NCBI GenBank assembly: GCA_045602025.1
Contig: JAZSAT010000023.1
Coordinates: 1-64,000, forward strand
Reading direction: 5' to 3'
Source: RGIG5579 sp045602025
Lineage (GTDB): Bacteria; Bacillota; Clostridia; Oscillospirales; SIG627
DNA length: 64,000 bases
Below, piece by piece: positions 49,996-58,109 of the stretch. Made by a program: the position numbers and the translations under genes. The notes under the pieces were generated by a model, which saw nothing but the letters and a program-made list of their open reading frames with translations, was not told where the DNA came from and did no database searches. Numbering within the stretch: position 1 is the stretch's first letter; the number at the start of each line of letters is the position of its first letter.

Positions 49996-50811
49996 TTATG
50001 CCTTCAGAACTTCCAGAATTTCGCCTGCATCCTGAAGCACAAGGTGAGGCTTATCGGGGGAAGCGGCGAGGATGGCTTCGTCAGTTTCACCGCTCATAAC
50101 GAGAATGCCGTAAATACCTGCATTCAGACCGCTCTTAACATCGGTATAAATACGATCGCCCACAACAGCGGTGTTTTCTTTCTTTGCGCCCATTTTTCTT
50201 CTTGCAAGGTCCATCATGAGAGCACCGGGCTTTCCGATTACGATGGGAGTTTTACCGGTTGCGTTTTCGATCATTTTGCAAACACTTCCGCAATCGGGCA
50301 CGCTGCCGTATTCAGTGGGACAAACAAGGTCGGGATTGGTAGCAAGGTAGGGAAGATCGGGATTTCCCAAAAGGAGCTTGCTGACATCCTCAAGCTTTTT
50401 GAAGGTAAGCTCTGTATCAAAGCCCATAACAACACATTCTACTTCAGAAAGCTTCTCCGTTACGACAAAACCTGCGCTGCGAAGCTGGGTTTTTAAAGAT
50501 TCGGTTCCGCAAACATAAAGCTTTTTGCCCGGGTGATTCTCCAAAAGATAGTGCGCGGTAGCCTGGGATGAGGTGTAAAAATCTTCCACGGTGCTTTCAA
50601 TGCCGAGACTTGCAAGCTTTTTTACATAATCCTCAGGGCTTTTAGAGGAGTTGTTTGTGGTGAAAAGATATTTCTTACCGCCCTCTCGAATGGTTTTTAA
50701 AAGCTCTTTTGTAAATGAGTACAGCTGATTCCCAAGATAAAGAGTTCCGTCCATATCAAAAAGAAATAGATCAATGTCCTTCAGCTGTTCTTTTTTCATT
50801 TGTTTTTCCAT
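49996..50811 (-). CDS. HAD-superfamily IIA phosphatase (NagD-like)
   Basis: Haloacid dehalogenase-family phosphatase of subfamily IIA (271 aa). Motif I is DLFLFDMDGTLYLG, motif II LFTTNNSSKSPEDYVKKL, motif III with VIGKPGALMM and motif IV AVVGDRIYTDVKSG; the NagD-type C2 cap lies between. Substrates of the group are sugar, nucleotide or glycerol phosphates; a phosphoglycolate or pNPP-like activity cannot be distinguished here. Starts at 50811 or 50799 are possible and neither has a strong ribosome site. It lies 6 bp after the MgtC-type gene and is likely translated from the same message. Confidence 0.88.
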   Translation of the reverse strand: MEKQMKKEQLKDIDLFLFDMDGTLYLGNQLYSFTKELLKTIREGGKKYLFTTNNSSKSPEDYVKKLASLGIESTVEDFYTSSQATAHYLLENHPGKKLYVCGTESLKTQLRSAGFVVTEKLSEVECVVMGFDTELTFKKLEDVSKLLLGNPDLPYLATNPDLVCPTEYGSVPDCGSVCKMIENATGKTPIVIGKPGALMMDLARRKMGAKKENTAVVGDRIYTDVKSGLNAGIYGILVMSGETDEAILAASPDKPHLVLQDAGEILEVLKA

Positions 50812-50817
50812 TTTCTT

Positions 50818-51516
50818 TTATGCCTCAAATGCAAAGGCAACTCCTTCCATTTCTAAAAATTGATTTACCTGAAGTCCTTTTCTGCGGTCCATCACCACAT
50901 CTACGCCAACATGACCGGCGCAGTTGCTGACAGGTGCGTAAACACGAAATACAGGTTCAAATTTGGATGCAGCTTTCACCTGATCCAAAAAGGTGTTGAG
51001 TTTTGACATATCGGAAATCTCAACATATACCACAAGGGTATTTTTCTTTTTCTTTTCAAATTTTGCAAAAAGAATGAGCGCGATCAGGAAGAAAGCAGTT
51101 CCGATCATAGCACCGCTGTAAAAGCCGTAACCGATGGCAATGCCCACGGTAGCCGTTGCCCATACACCTGCTGCGGTGGTCAGACCCATGATCATATTAT
51201 CATTTTTCAAAATAATCATTCCGGCACCGAGAAAGCCGACGCCGCTGATGACCTGCGCTGCAAGACGCATTACATCGCCGCTTCCGGTAATGTGGTTGAT
51301 ATAAATGCCGGTCATCGCCGTGATAGCGGAACCGAGGCACACGAGAACATGGGTTCTCATACCGGCAGCTCTTCCGTGGCGTGCTCTTTCAAGGCCGATC
51401 AAAAGACCGATAATTACTGCCAAGAATGAGCGAAGGGTTACCACGAGGATGAATTTCAGATCGGGATTCAAATGTTCACCTAAATTTAACAGGGTATCAA
51501 AAAAGAAATCGTGCAT
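50818..51516 (-). CDS. MgtC/SapB-family membrane protein
   Basis: MgtC/SapB-family protein (232 aa). Four to five membrane helices fill the first 140 residues, with GLLIGLERARHGRAAGMRTHV the family signature, then VISGVGFLGAGMII and GLTTAAGVWATATVGIAIG. A soluble C-terminal domain of about 80 residues follows. MgtC proteins are tied to magnesium limitation and ATP homeostasis but are not proven transporters. AAGGAG is 7 bases upstream of the ATG at 51516. The leader contains a long hairpin and a possible leader peptide. Confidence 0.88.
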   Translation of the reverse strand: MHDFFFDTLLNLGEHLNPDLKFILVVTLRSFLAVIIGLLIGLERARHGRAAGMRTHVLVCLGSAITAMTGIYINHITGSGDVMRLAAQVISGVGFLGAGMIILKNDNMIMGLTTAAGVWATATVGIAIGYGFYSGAMIGTAFFLIALILFAKFEKKKKNTLVVYVEISDMSKLNTFLDQVKAASKFEPVFRVYAPVSNCAGHVGVDVVMDRRKGLQVNQFLEMEGVAFAFEA

Positions 51517-51527
51517 AGTTTTTCTCC

Positions 51528-51628
51528 TTACCATATGATCTTAAAGATATGCGAGAAAAAAGCGAAACATTCCTGCAAAAAATAAACATAAAGATGCAAG
51601 AGTCCGTACGCGTTCTCTTGCATCTCTT
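51528..51628 (-). promoter_or_regulatory. hairpin leader of the MgtC-type gene with possible leader peptide
   Basis: The minus-strand leader of about 118 nt holds an 11-bp perfect stem AGATGCAAGAG / CTCTTGCATCT (51615-51625 with 51592-51602), followed by a T-rich tract. An ORF of 31 codons runs from ATG at 51623 to TAA at 51528, right at the MgtC ribosome site; it is rich in aromatic and hydrophobic residues but has only a poor ribosome site. It does not look like the M-box riboswitch. Confidence 0.45.
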
Positions 51629-51640
51629 AAGCGTATTGGT

Positions 51641-51669
51641 ATTGTAACCGAAAATGTGAATTTTGTCAA
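51641..51669 (-). promoter_or_regulatory. promoter of the MgtC-HAD operon
   Basis: Minus strand TTGACA (51664-51669), 17-bp spacer, TACAAT (51641-51646). The -35 box is one arm of an inverted repeat TGTCAA-CTC-TTGACA (51664-51678 on the plus strand). Confidence 0.7.
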
Positions 51670-51683
51670 CTCTTGACAGAAAA

Positions 51684-52226
51684 TCAATAATTTTCTTCGC
51701 GAAGCTCGAAATAGCTCTGAGGATGTACACAGGTGGGGCAGACCTCGGGAGCTTCGGTGCCGATCACAATGTGACCGCAGTTACGGCATTCCCAAACCTT
51801 AACCTCGCTCTTCTTGAATACTTCAACATTTTCTACATTCTGAAGAAGCTTTCTGTATCTTTCCTCGTGGCTCTTTTCAATGGCGGCAACCAAACGGAAC
51901 TTTTTCGCGAGATCGGTAAAGCCTTCTTTTTCCGCGGTTACGGCAAAGCCTTCGTACATGTCGGTCCATTCGTAGTTTTCGCCTTCGGCAGCATCCTCAA
52001 GGTTTTCAGCGGTGTCACCGATACCGTTCAGCTCCTTGAACCACAGTTTTGCGTGTTCTTTTTCGTTTTCTGCGGTCTTCAAAAAGAGGGCAGCGATCTG
52101 CTCATATCCTTCTTTTTTTGCTTTGGACGCAAAATATGTATATTTGTTTCTTGCCTGGCTTTCACCGGCAAAAGCAGCTTCCAGATTTTTTTCGGTCTGT
52201 GTGCCTGCGTATTTTGTTTCTTTCAT
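51684..52226 (-). CDS. rbr: rubrerythrin
   Basis: Rubrerythrin (180 aa), a peroxide-reducing non-haem diiron protein of anaerobes. The ferritin-like domain has NLEAAFAGESQARNKYTYFA, ENEKEHAKLWFKEL and AAIEKSHEERYRKLL with the diiron Glu/His ligands. The C-terminal rubredoxin-like domain has CRNCG and CPTC. The ATG at 52226 has AAAGGAG just upstream; the longer ORF to 52286 runs into the promoter. No perR or superoxide reductase gene is adjacent. Confidence 0.96.
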   Translation of the reverse strand: MKETKYAGTQTEKNLEAAFAGESQARNKYTYFASKAKKEGYEQIAALFLKTAENEKEHAKLWFKELNGIGDTAENLEDAAEGENYEWTDMYEGFAVTAEKEGFTDLAKKFRLVAAIEKSHEERYRKLLQNVENVEVFKKSEVKVWECRNCGHIVIGTEAPEVCPTCVHPQSYFELREENY

Positions 52227-52257
52227 TATTTTTCTCCTTTCAGAAATGATTGGTGTC

Positions 52258-52286
52258 ATTTTACCATATATATAACAAAAAAACAA
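52258..52286 (-). promoter_or_regulatory. promoter of rbr
   Basis: Minus strand TTGTTT (52281-52286), 17-bp spacer, TAAAAT (52258-52263). Confidence 0.55.
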
Positions 52287-52307
52287 TAGATTTTAATTCT
52301 TTTTCTT

Positions 52308-52345
52308 ACCGAAAAAGAAAAAACGGTACAAATTTGTACCGTTTA
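52308..52345 (-). terminator. terminator of the 56-aa gene
   Basis: AAACGGTACAAA / TTTGTACCGTTT, a perfect 24-base palindrome starting at the stop codon, followed on the minus strand by TTTCTTTTT. Confidence 0.8.
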
Positions 52346-52513
52346 CAGATCGTCTGCATCCTGAACCGGCCGATCCTTGAAATCCAAAGGACGGCCTGTG
52401 TACCAGCCTTCGGGATCGGTTCTGCTGGGAGGAAAGTGGATCATATCGCTTGGGCCTGTTTCAAATACAGGTCTCGGTTTTCTGTCTTTGGGATTGATTT
52501 TGATTTTTTTCAT
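52343..52513 (-). CDS. small conserved hypothetical protein, 56 aa
   Basis: A 56-residue protein starting MKKIKINPKDRKPRP, with GPSDMIHFPPSRTDPEGWYTG in the middle and ending PVQDADDL. The Pro-rich body and acidic VQDADDL end look like small conserved Clostridia proteins without a known role; this is from memory. The ATG at 52513 has AAAGGAG 6 bases upstream, a strong sign that it is translated. It is divergent from hprK and upstream of rbr, with its own terminator. Confidence 0.65.
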   Translation of the reverse strand: MKKIKINPKDRKPRPVFETGPSDMIHFPPSRTDPEGWYTGRPLDFKDRPVQDADDL

Positions 52514-52569
52514 AGAAAACTCCTTTTTTCTTTTAGTTTGCTTTTTCCACCGAAAATTATGCTTTTCCA

Positions 52570-52598
52570 TTGAATTTTAAAAGGTAATATGATAAAAT
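52570..52598 (+). promoter_or_regulatory. promoter of the hprK operon
   Basis: TTGAAT (52570-52575), 17-bp spacer, TAAAAT (52593-52598). Confidence 0.55.
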
Positions 52599-52631
52599 AA
52601 CTTTGTATATAATCACAGAGAGGTAGAAGCG

Positions 52632-53573
52632 ATGTCAAACGAAAAGTATTTTATCAAGCTTGGAGAAATCATTGAAAAATTAAATCTTACGGAGCTTTAT
52701 TTGCCGCCGGAGCATAAGGATGTGAAGATCTATGACAGGAAGGTCAGCCGTCCAAGCCTTTTTTTGGCGGGCTACAAGGAGTACTTTTATCCCGATCGCA
52801 TTCAGATCCTCGGTAGAACCGAGTATGATTATCTGGAGACCCTTTCTGATGAAAAAAGAGATCAGGCAATTTACTCCCTGATGGAGAGAAAGCCTTGCTG
52901 TGTTATTTTTTGTCACGGCAGAGAAGTGCGCTCTTCTACCAGGGCGTATGCCGAAAAATTTGGTGTACCCCTTCTTTCCACACCGAAGGATACCTCATAT
53001 TTTATGTCGGCGCTCATCTCCATTCTCAACGTTGCTTTGGCCGACCGCATTACCAGACACGGCGTTTTGGTAGAGGTTTTCGGCGAAGGCGTTCTTCTTC
53101 TCGGCGACAGCGGTGTCGGAAAAAGTGAAACTGCCATTGACCTTGTGAAAAGAGGTCATCGACTGATCGCCGACGATGCGGTGGAAATCAAGCGTGTTTC
53201 CGACAGGACCCTTGTAGGCTCCGCACCCGAGATGATCCGTCACTATGTGGAACTGCGCGGCATCGGCGTGGTGGATGTCAGACGCCTTTTCGGTATGGGT
53301 GCAGTTAAAGATACGGAAAAGATCGAACTGATCATCAATTTGGAACAGTGGGAACAGGGCAAGTTTTATGAAAGACTCGGCATGGATATGGAGTATACGG
53401 AGCTGATGGGGATTAAAATTCCTTCCGTTACCATTCCCGTGAGACCCGGTAGAAACCTTGCACTCATTATTGAAATTGCAACCATGAATAACCGCCAGAG
53501 AATGATGGGCTTTAACAGTGCACAGGAATTGAACGAAAAGCTTATGAAACAGTTCGAAGGAGAACAGGAATAA
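52632..53573 (+). CDS. hprK: HPr kinase/phosphorylase
   Basis: HprK (313 aa), the bifunctional enzyme that phosphorylates and dephosphorylates Ser46 of HPr and so controls carbon catabolite repression. The P-loop is LLGDSGVGKSETAIDL (about residue 157), the HprK signature is VELRGIGVVDVRRLFGMGAV, and the C-terminal NLALIIEIATMNNR region is intact. GAGAGGT precedes the start. No ptsH or ptsI is in the window. The ROK kinase gene starts directly after its stop. Confidence 0.96.
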   Translation: MSNEKYFIKLGEIIEKLNLTELYLPPEHKDVKIYDRKVSRPSLFLAGYKEYFYPDRIQILGRTEYDYLETLSDEKRDQAIYSLMERKPCCVIFCHGREVRSSTRAYAEKFGVPLLSTPKDTSYFMSALISILNVALADRITRHGVLVEVFGEGVLLLGDSGVGKSETAIDLVKRGHRLIADDAVEIKRVSDRTLVGSAPEMIRHYVELRGIGVVDVRRLFGMGAVKDTEKIELIINLEQWEQGKFYERLGMDMEYTELMGIKIPSVTIPVRPGRNLALIIEIATMNNRQRMMGFNSAQELNEKLMKQFEGEQE

Positions 53574-54527
53574 ATGTATTATATTGGTATTGATCTTGGC
53601 GGAACCAATATGGTTTGCGGTCTTGTGGATGTAAACGGCAAGATCTTATTAAAAAAGAAGTGCAAAACAAAGGCATCAAGACCTGCAGATGAAATCGTTC
53701 GGGATATGGCTTCTCTGTGCAACAGCGTGGTTGAAGAGTTTGGCTGCGGAAAGGATAAAATTGCTTTTTGCGGTGTGGGAACACCCGGTATCGCCAATTC
53801 GGAAAGCGGTATTGTGGAGTATTCCTGTAATATCCCTTCCTTCCTGAATTTTGATTTGGTATCTGCCCTTCAAAAATATACAGGTTTTTCCCGCATTGGT
53901 ATTGAAAACGATGCCAACTGTGCCGCAAAAGGGGAAGCGGAAGCGGGAGCTGCCAAAAACAGCAAGAATTCCATATTTGTTACTCTTGGTACCGGCGTTG
54001 GCGGTGGCATTATTCTTGACGGCAAGGTTTATCACGGTATCAATTTTGCAGGGGGCGAGCTTGGACATGTAGTGATTGAAGCGGGAGGTTATCCTTGCTC
54101 CTGCGGAAGATACGGATGCTGGGAAGCATACAGCTCAGCAACAGCTCTTTGCCGTATGACAAGAGAAGAAATGATCAAAAACAAAAAGAGCCTGACGTGG
54201 GAACTTTGCGAAAACGATCCGAAAAATGTAAGTGGAAGAACCGCTTTTGATGCATACAAAAAAGGGGATGAGGGCGCAAAGAGAGTCCTCGACAGATTCT
54301 TCTATTATCTTGCCCTTGGAATTGCAAATATGGTCAATATTTTTCAGCCGGAGATCCTTTCCATCGGCGGCGGCATTTCCGCAGAAGGGGAAACCCTTCT
54401 TGCCCCTGTGAGAGAATTGGTGGAAAAACAGCAGTATTCCCACAACTGCAAGAAGAAAACGGTTTTGAAGGCAGCAGAGCTCGGCAATGATGCAGGCATC
54501 ATCGGCGCAGCACTGCTTTGGAGGTAA
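53574..54527 (+). CDS. ROK-family sugar kinase, probable glucokinase
   Basis: ROK-family kinase (317 aa), most likely glucokinase (glucose to glucose 6-phosphate). The N-terminal phosphate loop is YIGIDLGGTNMVCGLVD, ENDANCAAKGEAEAG holds the catalytic Asp, GTGVGGGIILDGK the second phosphate site, and the zinc motif is CSCGRYGCWEAYSS. No DNA-binding domain precedes it, so it is an enzyme rather than a ROK repressor. The ATG follows the hprK stop with no gap, and the end overlaps the murB region. Its pairing with hprK fits sugar metabolism. Confidence 0.88.
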   Translation: MYYIGIDLGGTNMVCGLVDVNGKILLKKKCKTKASRPADEIVRDMASLCNSVVEEFGCGKDKIAFCGVGTPGIANSESGIVEYSCNIPSFLNFDLVSALQKYTGFSRIGIENDANCAAKGEAEAGAAKNSKNSIFVTLGTGVGGGIILDGKVYHGINFAGGELGHVVIEAGGYPCSCGRYGCWEAYSSATALCRMTREEMIKNKKSLTWELCENDPKNVSGRTAFDAYKKGDEGAKRVLDRFFYYLALGIANMVNIFQPEILSIGGGISAEGETLLAPVRELVEKQQYSHNCKKKTVLKAAELGNDAGIIGAALLWR

Positions 54528-54529
54528 TT

Positions 54530-55456
54530 TTGTCCATAGTACAGCAGATCAAAAGTCTCCTTTTTTCGTTGGAGGAAAAGGGTGCTTTTTCGAAAGATGA
54601 ATATGAATTTTGCGAGAATTTCCCCTTGGCAAAGCTCACGACCTTTTGTACCGGCGGTCCCGCAGCTGTTTTGTTTCCCGAAAAGAAAGAGGTTTTATGT
54701 CACCTTTTTCCCCGTTTGATCGCGGAGAATATCCCGTATTTTATTCTTGGTAACGGCTCCAATGTGATCGCACTTGACGAGGGCTATCAGGGGCTTATTA
54801 TATCCACCCTTCGATTAAAAAATATGTCTGTTTCAAAAAATATCATTGAAGCAGATTGCGGTGCTTCACTGACCGGGGTTGCTTCTCTTGCACAGAAAAA
54901 CGGTCTTTCGGGTATGGAGAATCTTTTTGGTATTCCCGGTTCGGTAGGCGGTGCGGTGTTTATGAATGCCGGTGCGTACGGCGGTGAGTGCAAGGATGTG
55001 GTCTCGTCCGTTACGGTCTTAACGCCAGAAGGTGAGATCAAGACTGTTCTTGGGGAAGATGCCGGGTTTGGATACCGTACCAGCCGCTTTGAAAAAAGCG
55101 GAGAGGTGATCCTTTCCGCCCGCTTTTCTCTTGCCCACGGTGACAAGGATGAGATCAAGGAAAAAATGGACGATTTTATGGGCCGAAGACTGGAAAAGCA
55201 GCCCTTGGATTTTCCCAGTGCAGGCAGCACCTTTAAACGCTATGAGGGAAGATTTACGGCGCAGATGATCGATGAAGCAGGCCTGAAGGGTGCCCGTGTG
55301 GGCGGTGCTATGGTCAGCGAAAAGCACGCAGGCTTTGTGATCAATTATGATTCGGCGAAAAGTGCGGATATTTTAAATTTGATCGATCATGTGAAAAAAG
55401 TAGTTTTTGAAAAAGAAGGCCTTCATATTCAGTGTGAGGTCCGTATCATTGAGTAA
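54530..55456 (+). CDS. murB: UDP-N-acetylmuramate dehydrogenase MurB
   Basis: MurB (308 aa), a FAD enzyme reducing UDP-GlcNAc-enolpyruvate to UDP-MurNAc in peptidoglycan precursor synthesis. NFPLAKLTTFCTGGPA opens the FAD domain, FILGNGSNVIALDEGYQG and GIPGSVGGAVFMNAGAYGGE bind FAD, and SAGSTFKRYEGRF with LKGARVGGAMVSEKHAGFV form the substrate end (type II, short form). A TTG at 54530 is chosen because GGAGGT (54520-54525) is 4 bases upstream; a TTG at 54518 would overlap that site. Confidence 0.95.
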   Translation: MSIVQQIKSLLFSLEEKGAFSKDEYEFCENFPLAKLTTFCTGGPAAVLFPEKKEVLCHLFPRLIAENIPYFILGNGSNVIALDEGYQGLIISTLRLKNMSVSKNIIEADCGASLTGVASLAQKNGLSGMENLFGIPGSVGGAVFMNAGAYGGECKDVVSSVTVLTPEGEIKTVLGEDAGFGYRTSRFEKSGEVILSARFSLAHGDKDEIKEKMDDFMGRRLEKQPLDFPSAGSTFKRYEGRFTAQMIDEAGLKGARVGGAMVSEKHAGFVINYDSAKSADILNLIDHVKKVVFEKEGLHIQCEVRIIE

Positions 55457-55468
55457 TCGGAGTGAAAA

Positions 55469-56392
55469 ATGGAAAGCTTTTCTTCATCTGTGAAGGAATT
55501 TCTTTGTAAAAAGAGCTTTGAGGAACTTGGCTTTGGCGAAAAAGAAAAAGTAAAGTGGAAGGAGTGCTGCGGCATTTCCTTTCTTCGCAGTGTTTTCCTT
55601 TTTCTTGCGCAAAAAGAAGACGGAAGGATCATTTTGTCTTCGGACCGAGAAAGCTTTCTTGAGATCTGTGCTTATCTTCTGATAAGGCACTTTGATACGG
55701 AAGCAACGGTCATGAAAAGGGAGCGGGGGAATCGCAAGGGGGCGATCTTATCCTTGCCCGAAGATGTGAAGGAAAAGGTTCTTTCTGCATCCCTTGATTT
55801 TCTGAACGACGCATGTGACCGTTGTCGGGTTTTATATGTTCGCGCCGCATTCCTTTCCTGCGGAACCATACTCGACCCGGAAAAGGGATATCACGCGGCT
55901 TTCCGTACACCTTGTGAGAAAGCAGCTGAGGAGCTTTCCTTTGTTTTGGATTCTTTTGGTATCGAAGCAAAAAGGGGAAGGGAAAAAAAGACCCATTTGG
56001 TATACCTGAAGGAAAGCGAAAAGATCGAAGATCTTCTTTCCGTTTTGGGCGCACAGAGGTTTTCCCTTGATCTGATGGATATGAGGGTAGAAAAAAGCAT
56101 TCGTGCCAATACCAACCGCAGACAAAATTTTGATAATGCCAATATGGCCCGTTCCATCAACGGTGCCCAAAGTGTTATTTCTGCGATTCGTTTTTTGGAA
56201 GAGGAAGAGGTTCTCGAGACTCTTTCCGAGCCTCTGCAAAAAGCGGCAAAATTAAGGCTTTCTCAGCCGGAGATCAGCCTTGCGGAGCTATGCCGCTATT
56301 CCGAAGAGGAGATCACAAAATCGGGACTCAATCACAGATTGCAAAAGCTTATACTGATCGCTAACAAATTGAGAGAAGAAAAGGAAAATTGA
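55469..56392 (+). CDS. whiA: sporulation/division regulator WhiA
   Basis: WhiA (307 aa), a DNA-binding protein with a degenerate LAGLIDADG homing-endonuclease fold and a C-terminal helix-turn-helix. CCGISFLRSVFLFLAQKEDG, YVRAAFLSCGTILDPEKGYH and the NRRQNFDNANMARSINGAQ stretch are diagnostic; LSQPEISLAELCRYSEEEIT is the HTH. CGGAG precedes the start. In most Firmicutes whiA follows rapZ and yvcK; both are missing here and murB sits directly upstream. Confidence 0.95.
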   Translation: MESFSSSVKEFLCKKSFEELGFGEKEKVKWKECCGISFLRSVFLFLAQKEDGRIILSSDRESFLEICAYLLIRHFDTEATVMKRERGNRKGAILSLPEDVKEKVLSASLDFLNDACDRCRVLYVRAAFLSCGTILDPEKGYHAAFRTPCEKAAEELSFVLDSFGIEAKRGREKKTHLVYLKESEKIEDLLSVLGAQRFSLDLMDMRVEKSIRANTNRRQNFDNANMARSINGAQSVISAIRFLEEEEVLETLSEPLQKAAKLRLSQPEISLAELCRYSEEEITKSGLNHRLQKLILIANKLREEKEN

Positions 56393-56393
56393 T

Positions 56394-56975
56394 ATGAAAT
56401 CCAACGGAGATTTTTACGCACTTTTGTTTCAGATGAAAAACATTACCCGCTGGGGACTTATGTATAATACGAGACCCGAGAATTTAAGTGAGCATTCTAT
56501 GGAATGTGCCATTATCGCGCACGCCTTGGCACTGATCGGTAACCGTCATTTCGATAAAAATTTCGATGCTACCAAGATCCTTTCTGCTGCGCTTTTTCAC
56601 GATATGAACGAGGTCTTAACGGGAGATCTTCCTACGCCCATAAAATATTACAACGATAATATCAAGAACTCCTATAAGGAGATCGAAAAGATCAGCACAG
56701 AAAAAATGCTGTCTCTTCTGGATGAAGAAACAGCAAGCGTTTATGCGGATCTTTTGTCTCTTTCTTTCGATGAAAAGAGAGTGATCAAGGGTGCAGATAA
56801 GCTTTGCGCTTATATTAAATGCCTAAAAGAAACCGAAAGGGGAAACAGAGAATTTTCCTCCGCTCTTTCTTACAATAAGAAAGCCTTAGCAGATCTTAAA
56901 ATGCCCGAGGTGAACTATTTTCTGGAAAATTATATCGATTCTTTTACCAAAAATATCGACGAAGTTTCTTTGTAA
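56394..56975 (+). CDS. YfbR-like 5'-deoxynucleotidase (HD domain)
   Basis: HD-domain phosphohydrolase (193 aa) of the YfbR type, which dephosphorylates deoxyribonucleoside 5'-monophosphates. ITRWGLMYNTRPENLSEHSM supplies the first His, LFHDMNEVLTGDLPTPIKYY the HD pair and substrate loop, and KGADKLCAYIKCLKE the last Asp. It starts 1 base after whiA (AAGGAAAATTG upstream) and is the end of the hprK operon, closed by a strong bidirectional terminator. Confidence 0.9.
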   Translation: MKSNGDFYALLFQMKNITRWGLMYNTRPENLSEHSMECAIIAHALALIGNRHFDKNFDATKILSAALFHDMNEVLTGDLPTPIKYYNDNIKNSYKEIEKISTEKMLSLLDEETASVYADLLSLSFDEKRVIKGADKLCAYIKCLKETERGNREFSSALSYNKKALADLKMPEVNYFLENYIDSFTKNIDEVSL

Positions 56976-56977
56976 AT

Positions 56978-57014
56978 CATAAAAGGATTTTGCCTTGGCA
57001 AAATCCTTTTATCT
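56978..57014. terminator. bidirectional terminator of the hprK operon and FkbM gene
   Basis: ATAAAAGGATTTTGCC / GGCAAAATCCTTTTAT, a 16-bp stem. Confidence 0.9.
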
Positions 57015-58046
57015 GCATACGAAATAAAAATGTGTGTCCCAAGCGGGAATGTAGGGAGTATGTCTGAGATATACCCTGTATTCCGGCAAGATCTTTTTCA
57101 CCTGTAAGGGAATGGCAAAGAGATCCTCCGTTCTGTGATAGGCACTGATACAAAGAGAGGGGCGATGGCTTCGAATCAGATTTTCCGCGCCTTCAATCGC
57201 CTCCCTTTCCGCGCCCTCTACATCAAATTTGATAAAATCGGCGCACTGACAAAGAAGATCGGTTCGTCTGGCCTCCACACGGAGCTTCCCTTCCTCGGAA
57301 AGAGCCGCGCTTCTTCCGCTTTTTCCGTTAAATAAAAGGGTTTCGTTTTGATTCCAGGCGGCAAAGGGGAGAGGCTTGATATCGGGGATCTCCTTTGTGT
57401 TTTCAAGAAGCTTTTGGAAGGTTTTGGGATTTGGTTCCATAGCAAAAATTTTTCCGTGTTCGGGAAACAGATGGTGCCATTCCAGAACCGTATCCCCGTC
57501 GTATGCTCCCAAATCTACATATACATCGCCTTTTTGAAAAGGAATCAGATTGAGAAGGTCCTTCACGCGATCGCTTTCGTTTTCCAAAAGGGGAGCGATT
57601 CTTCCTGTTAATTTGTATTCAATGAGGTTCTGAAAAACCTTTTTCGACATTTCATCGGAAAGCATCTCTTCCACTGCCTGAATGGAGGAAAGGTTCTCTT
57701 CATAAAAAGCAGTGTCGAAAAGCCCTCCTCCGAACAGAGGTACCTCCGGTGCGTAAAGCTCAACCTCTTTGGAAAGGGATATGATCTTTTCCATCAGGTC
57801 ATCGCGAAAAACACCGAAGGCGAGAAGAACGATCATACCGGGAAATTTTTCTTTTGCCCGGGATAAGGATATGATCTTGAAGCCGTGAACGGTTTTATCG
57901 CGCACATATTCATCGCTGGCAAAGATTCCGGAAATGGGAATCCTCTTTTCATGGCAGACAGATATGATCTTGTCGCACCCGTCTCCCATTCCGTAAATCA
58001 GAATTGGCTTTTTTGTATTTCGTAAATAAGTCCAGATATCTTGCAT
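57009..58046 (-). CDS. FkbM-family SAM-dependent methyltransferase
   Basis: FkbM-type methyltransferase (345 aa). The N-terminal 110 residues form a nucleotide-binding-like domain (ILIYGMGDGCDKIISVCHEK). The methyltransferase part starts near residue 165 with VYVDLGAYDGDTVLEW (SAM motif I), IFAMEPNPKTFQKLL and FIKFDVEGAEREAIEGA. FkbM enzymes O-methylate sugars or small molecules; the acceptor is unknown. GAGGTG precedes the start. It is a single gene, divergent from tmcAL, with no glycan cluster nearby. Confidence 0.85.
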   Translation of the reverse strand: MQDIWTYLRNTKKPILIYGMGDGCDKIISVCHEKRIPISGIFASDEYVRDKTVHGFKIISLSRAKEKFPGMIVLLAFGVFRDDLMEKIISLSKEVELYAPEVPLFGGGLFDTAFYEENLSSIQAVEEMLSDEMSKKVFQNLIEYKLTGRIAPLLENESDRVKDLLNLIPFQKGDVYVDLGAYDGDTVLEWHHLFPEHGKIFAMEPNPKTFQKLLENTKEIPDIKPLPFAAWNQNETLLFNGKSGRSAALSEEGKLRVEARRTDLLCQCADFIKFDVEGAEREAIEGAENLIRSHRPSLCISAYHRTEDLFAIPLQVKKILPEYRVYLRHTPYIPAWDTHFYFVCR

Positions 58047-58071
58047 TTTTCACCTCGATCATCTTTCAACC

Positions 58072-58100
58072 ACTATACCATAAACAAAGAAAAAAGTAAA
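58072..58100 (-). promoter_or_regulatory. promoter of the FkbM gene
   Basis: Minus strand TTTACT (58095-58100), 17-bp spacer, TATAGT (58072-58077). Confidence 0.5.
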
Positions 58101-58109
58101 GGAGCAGCT

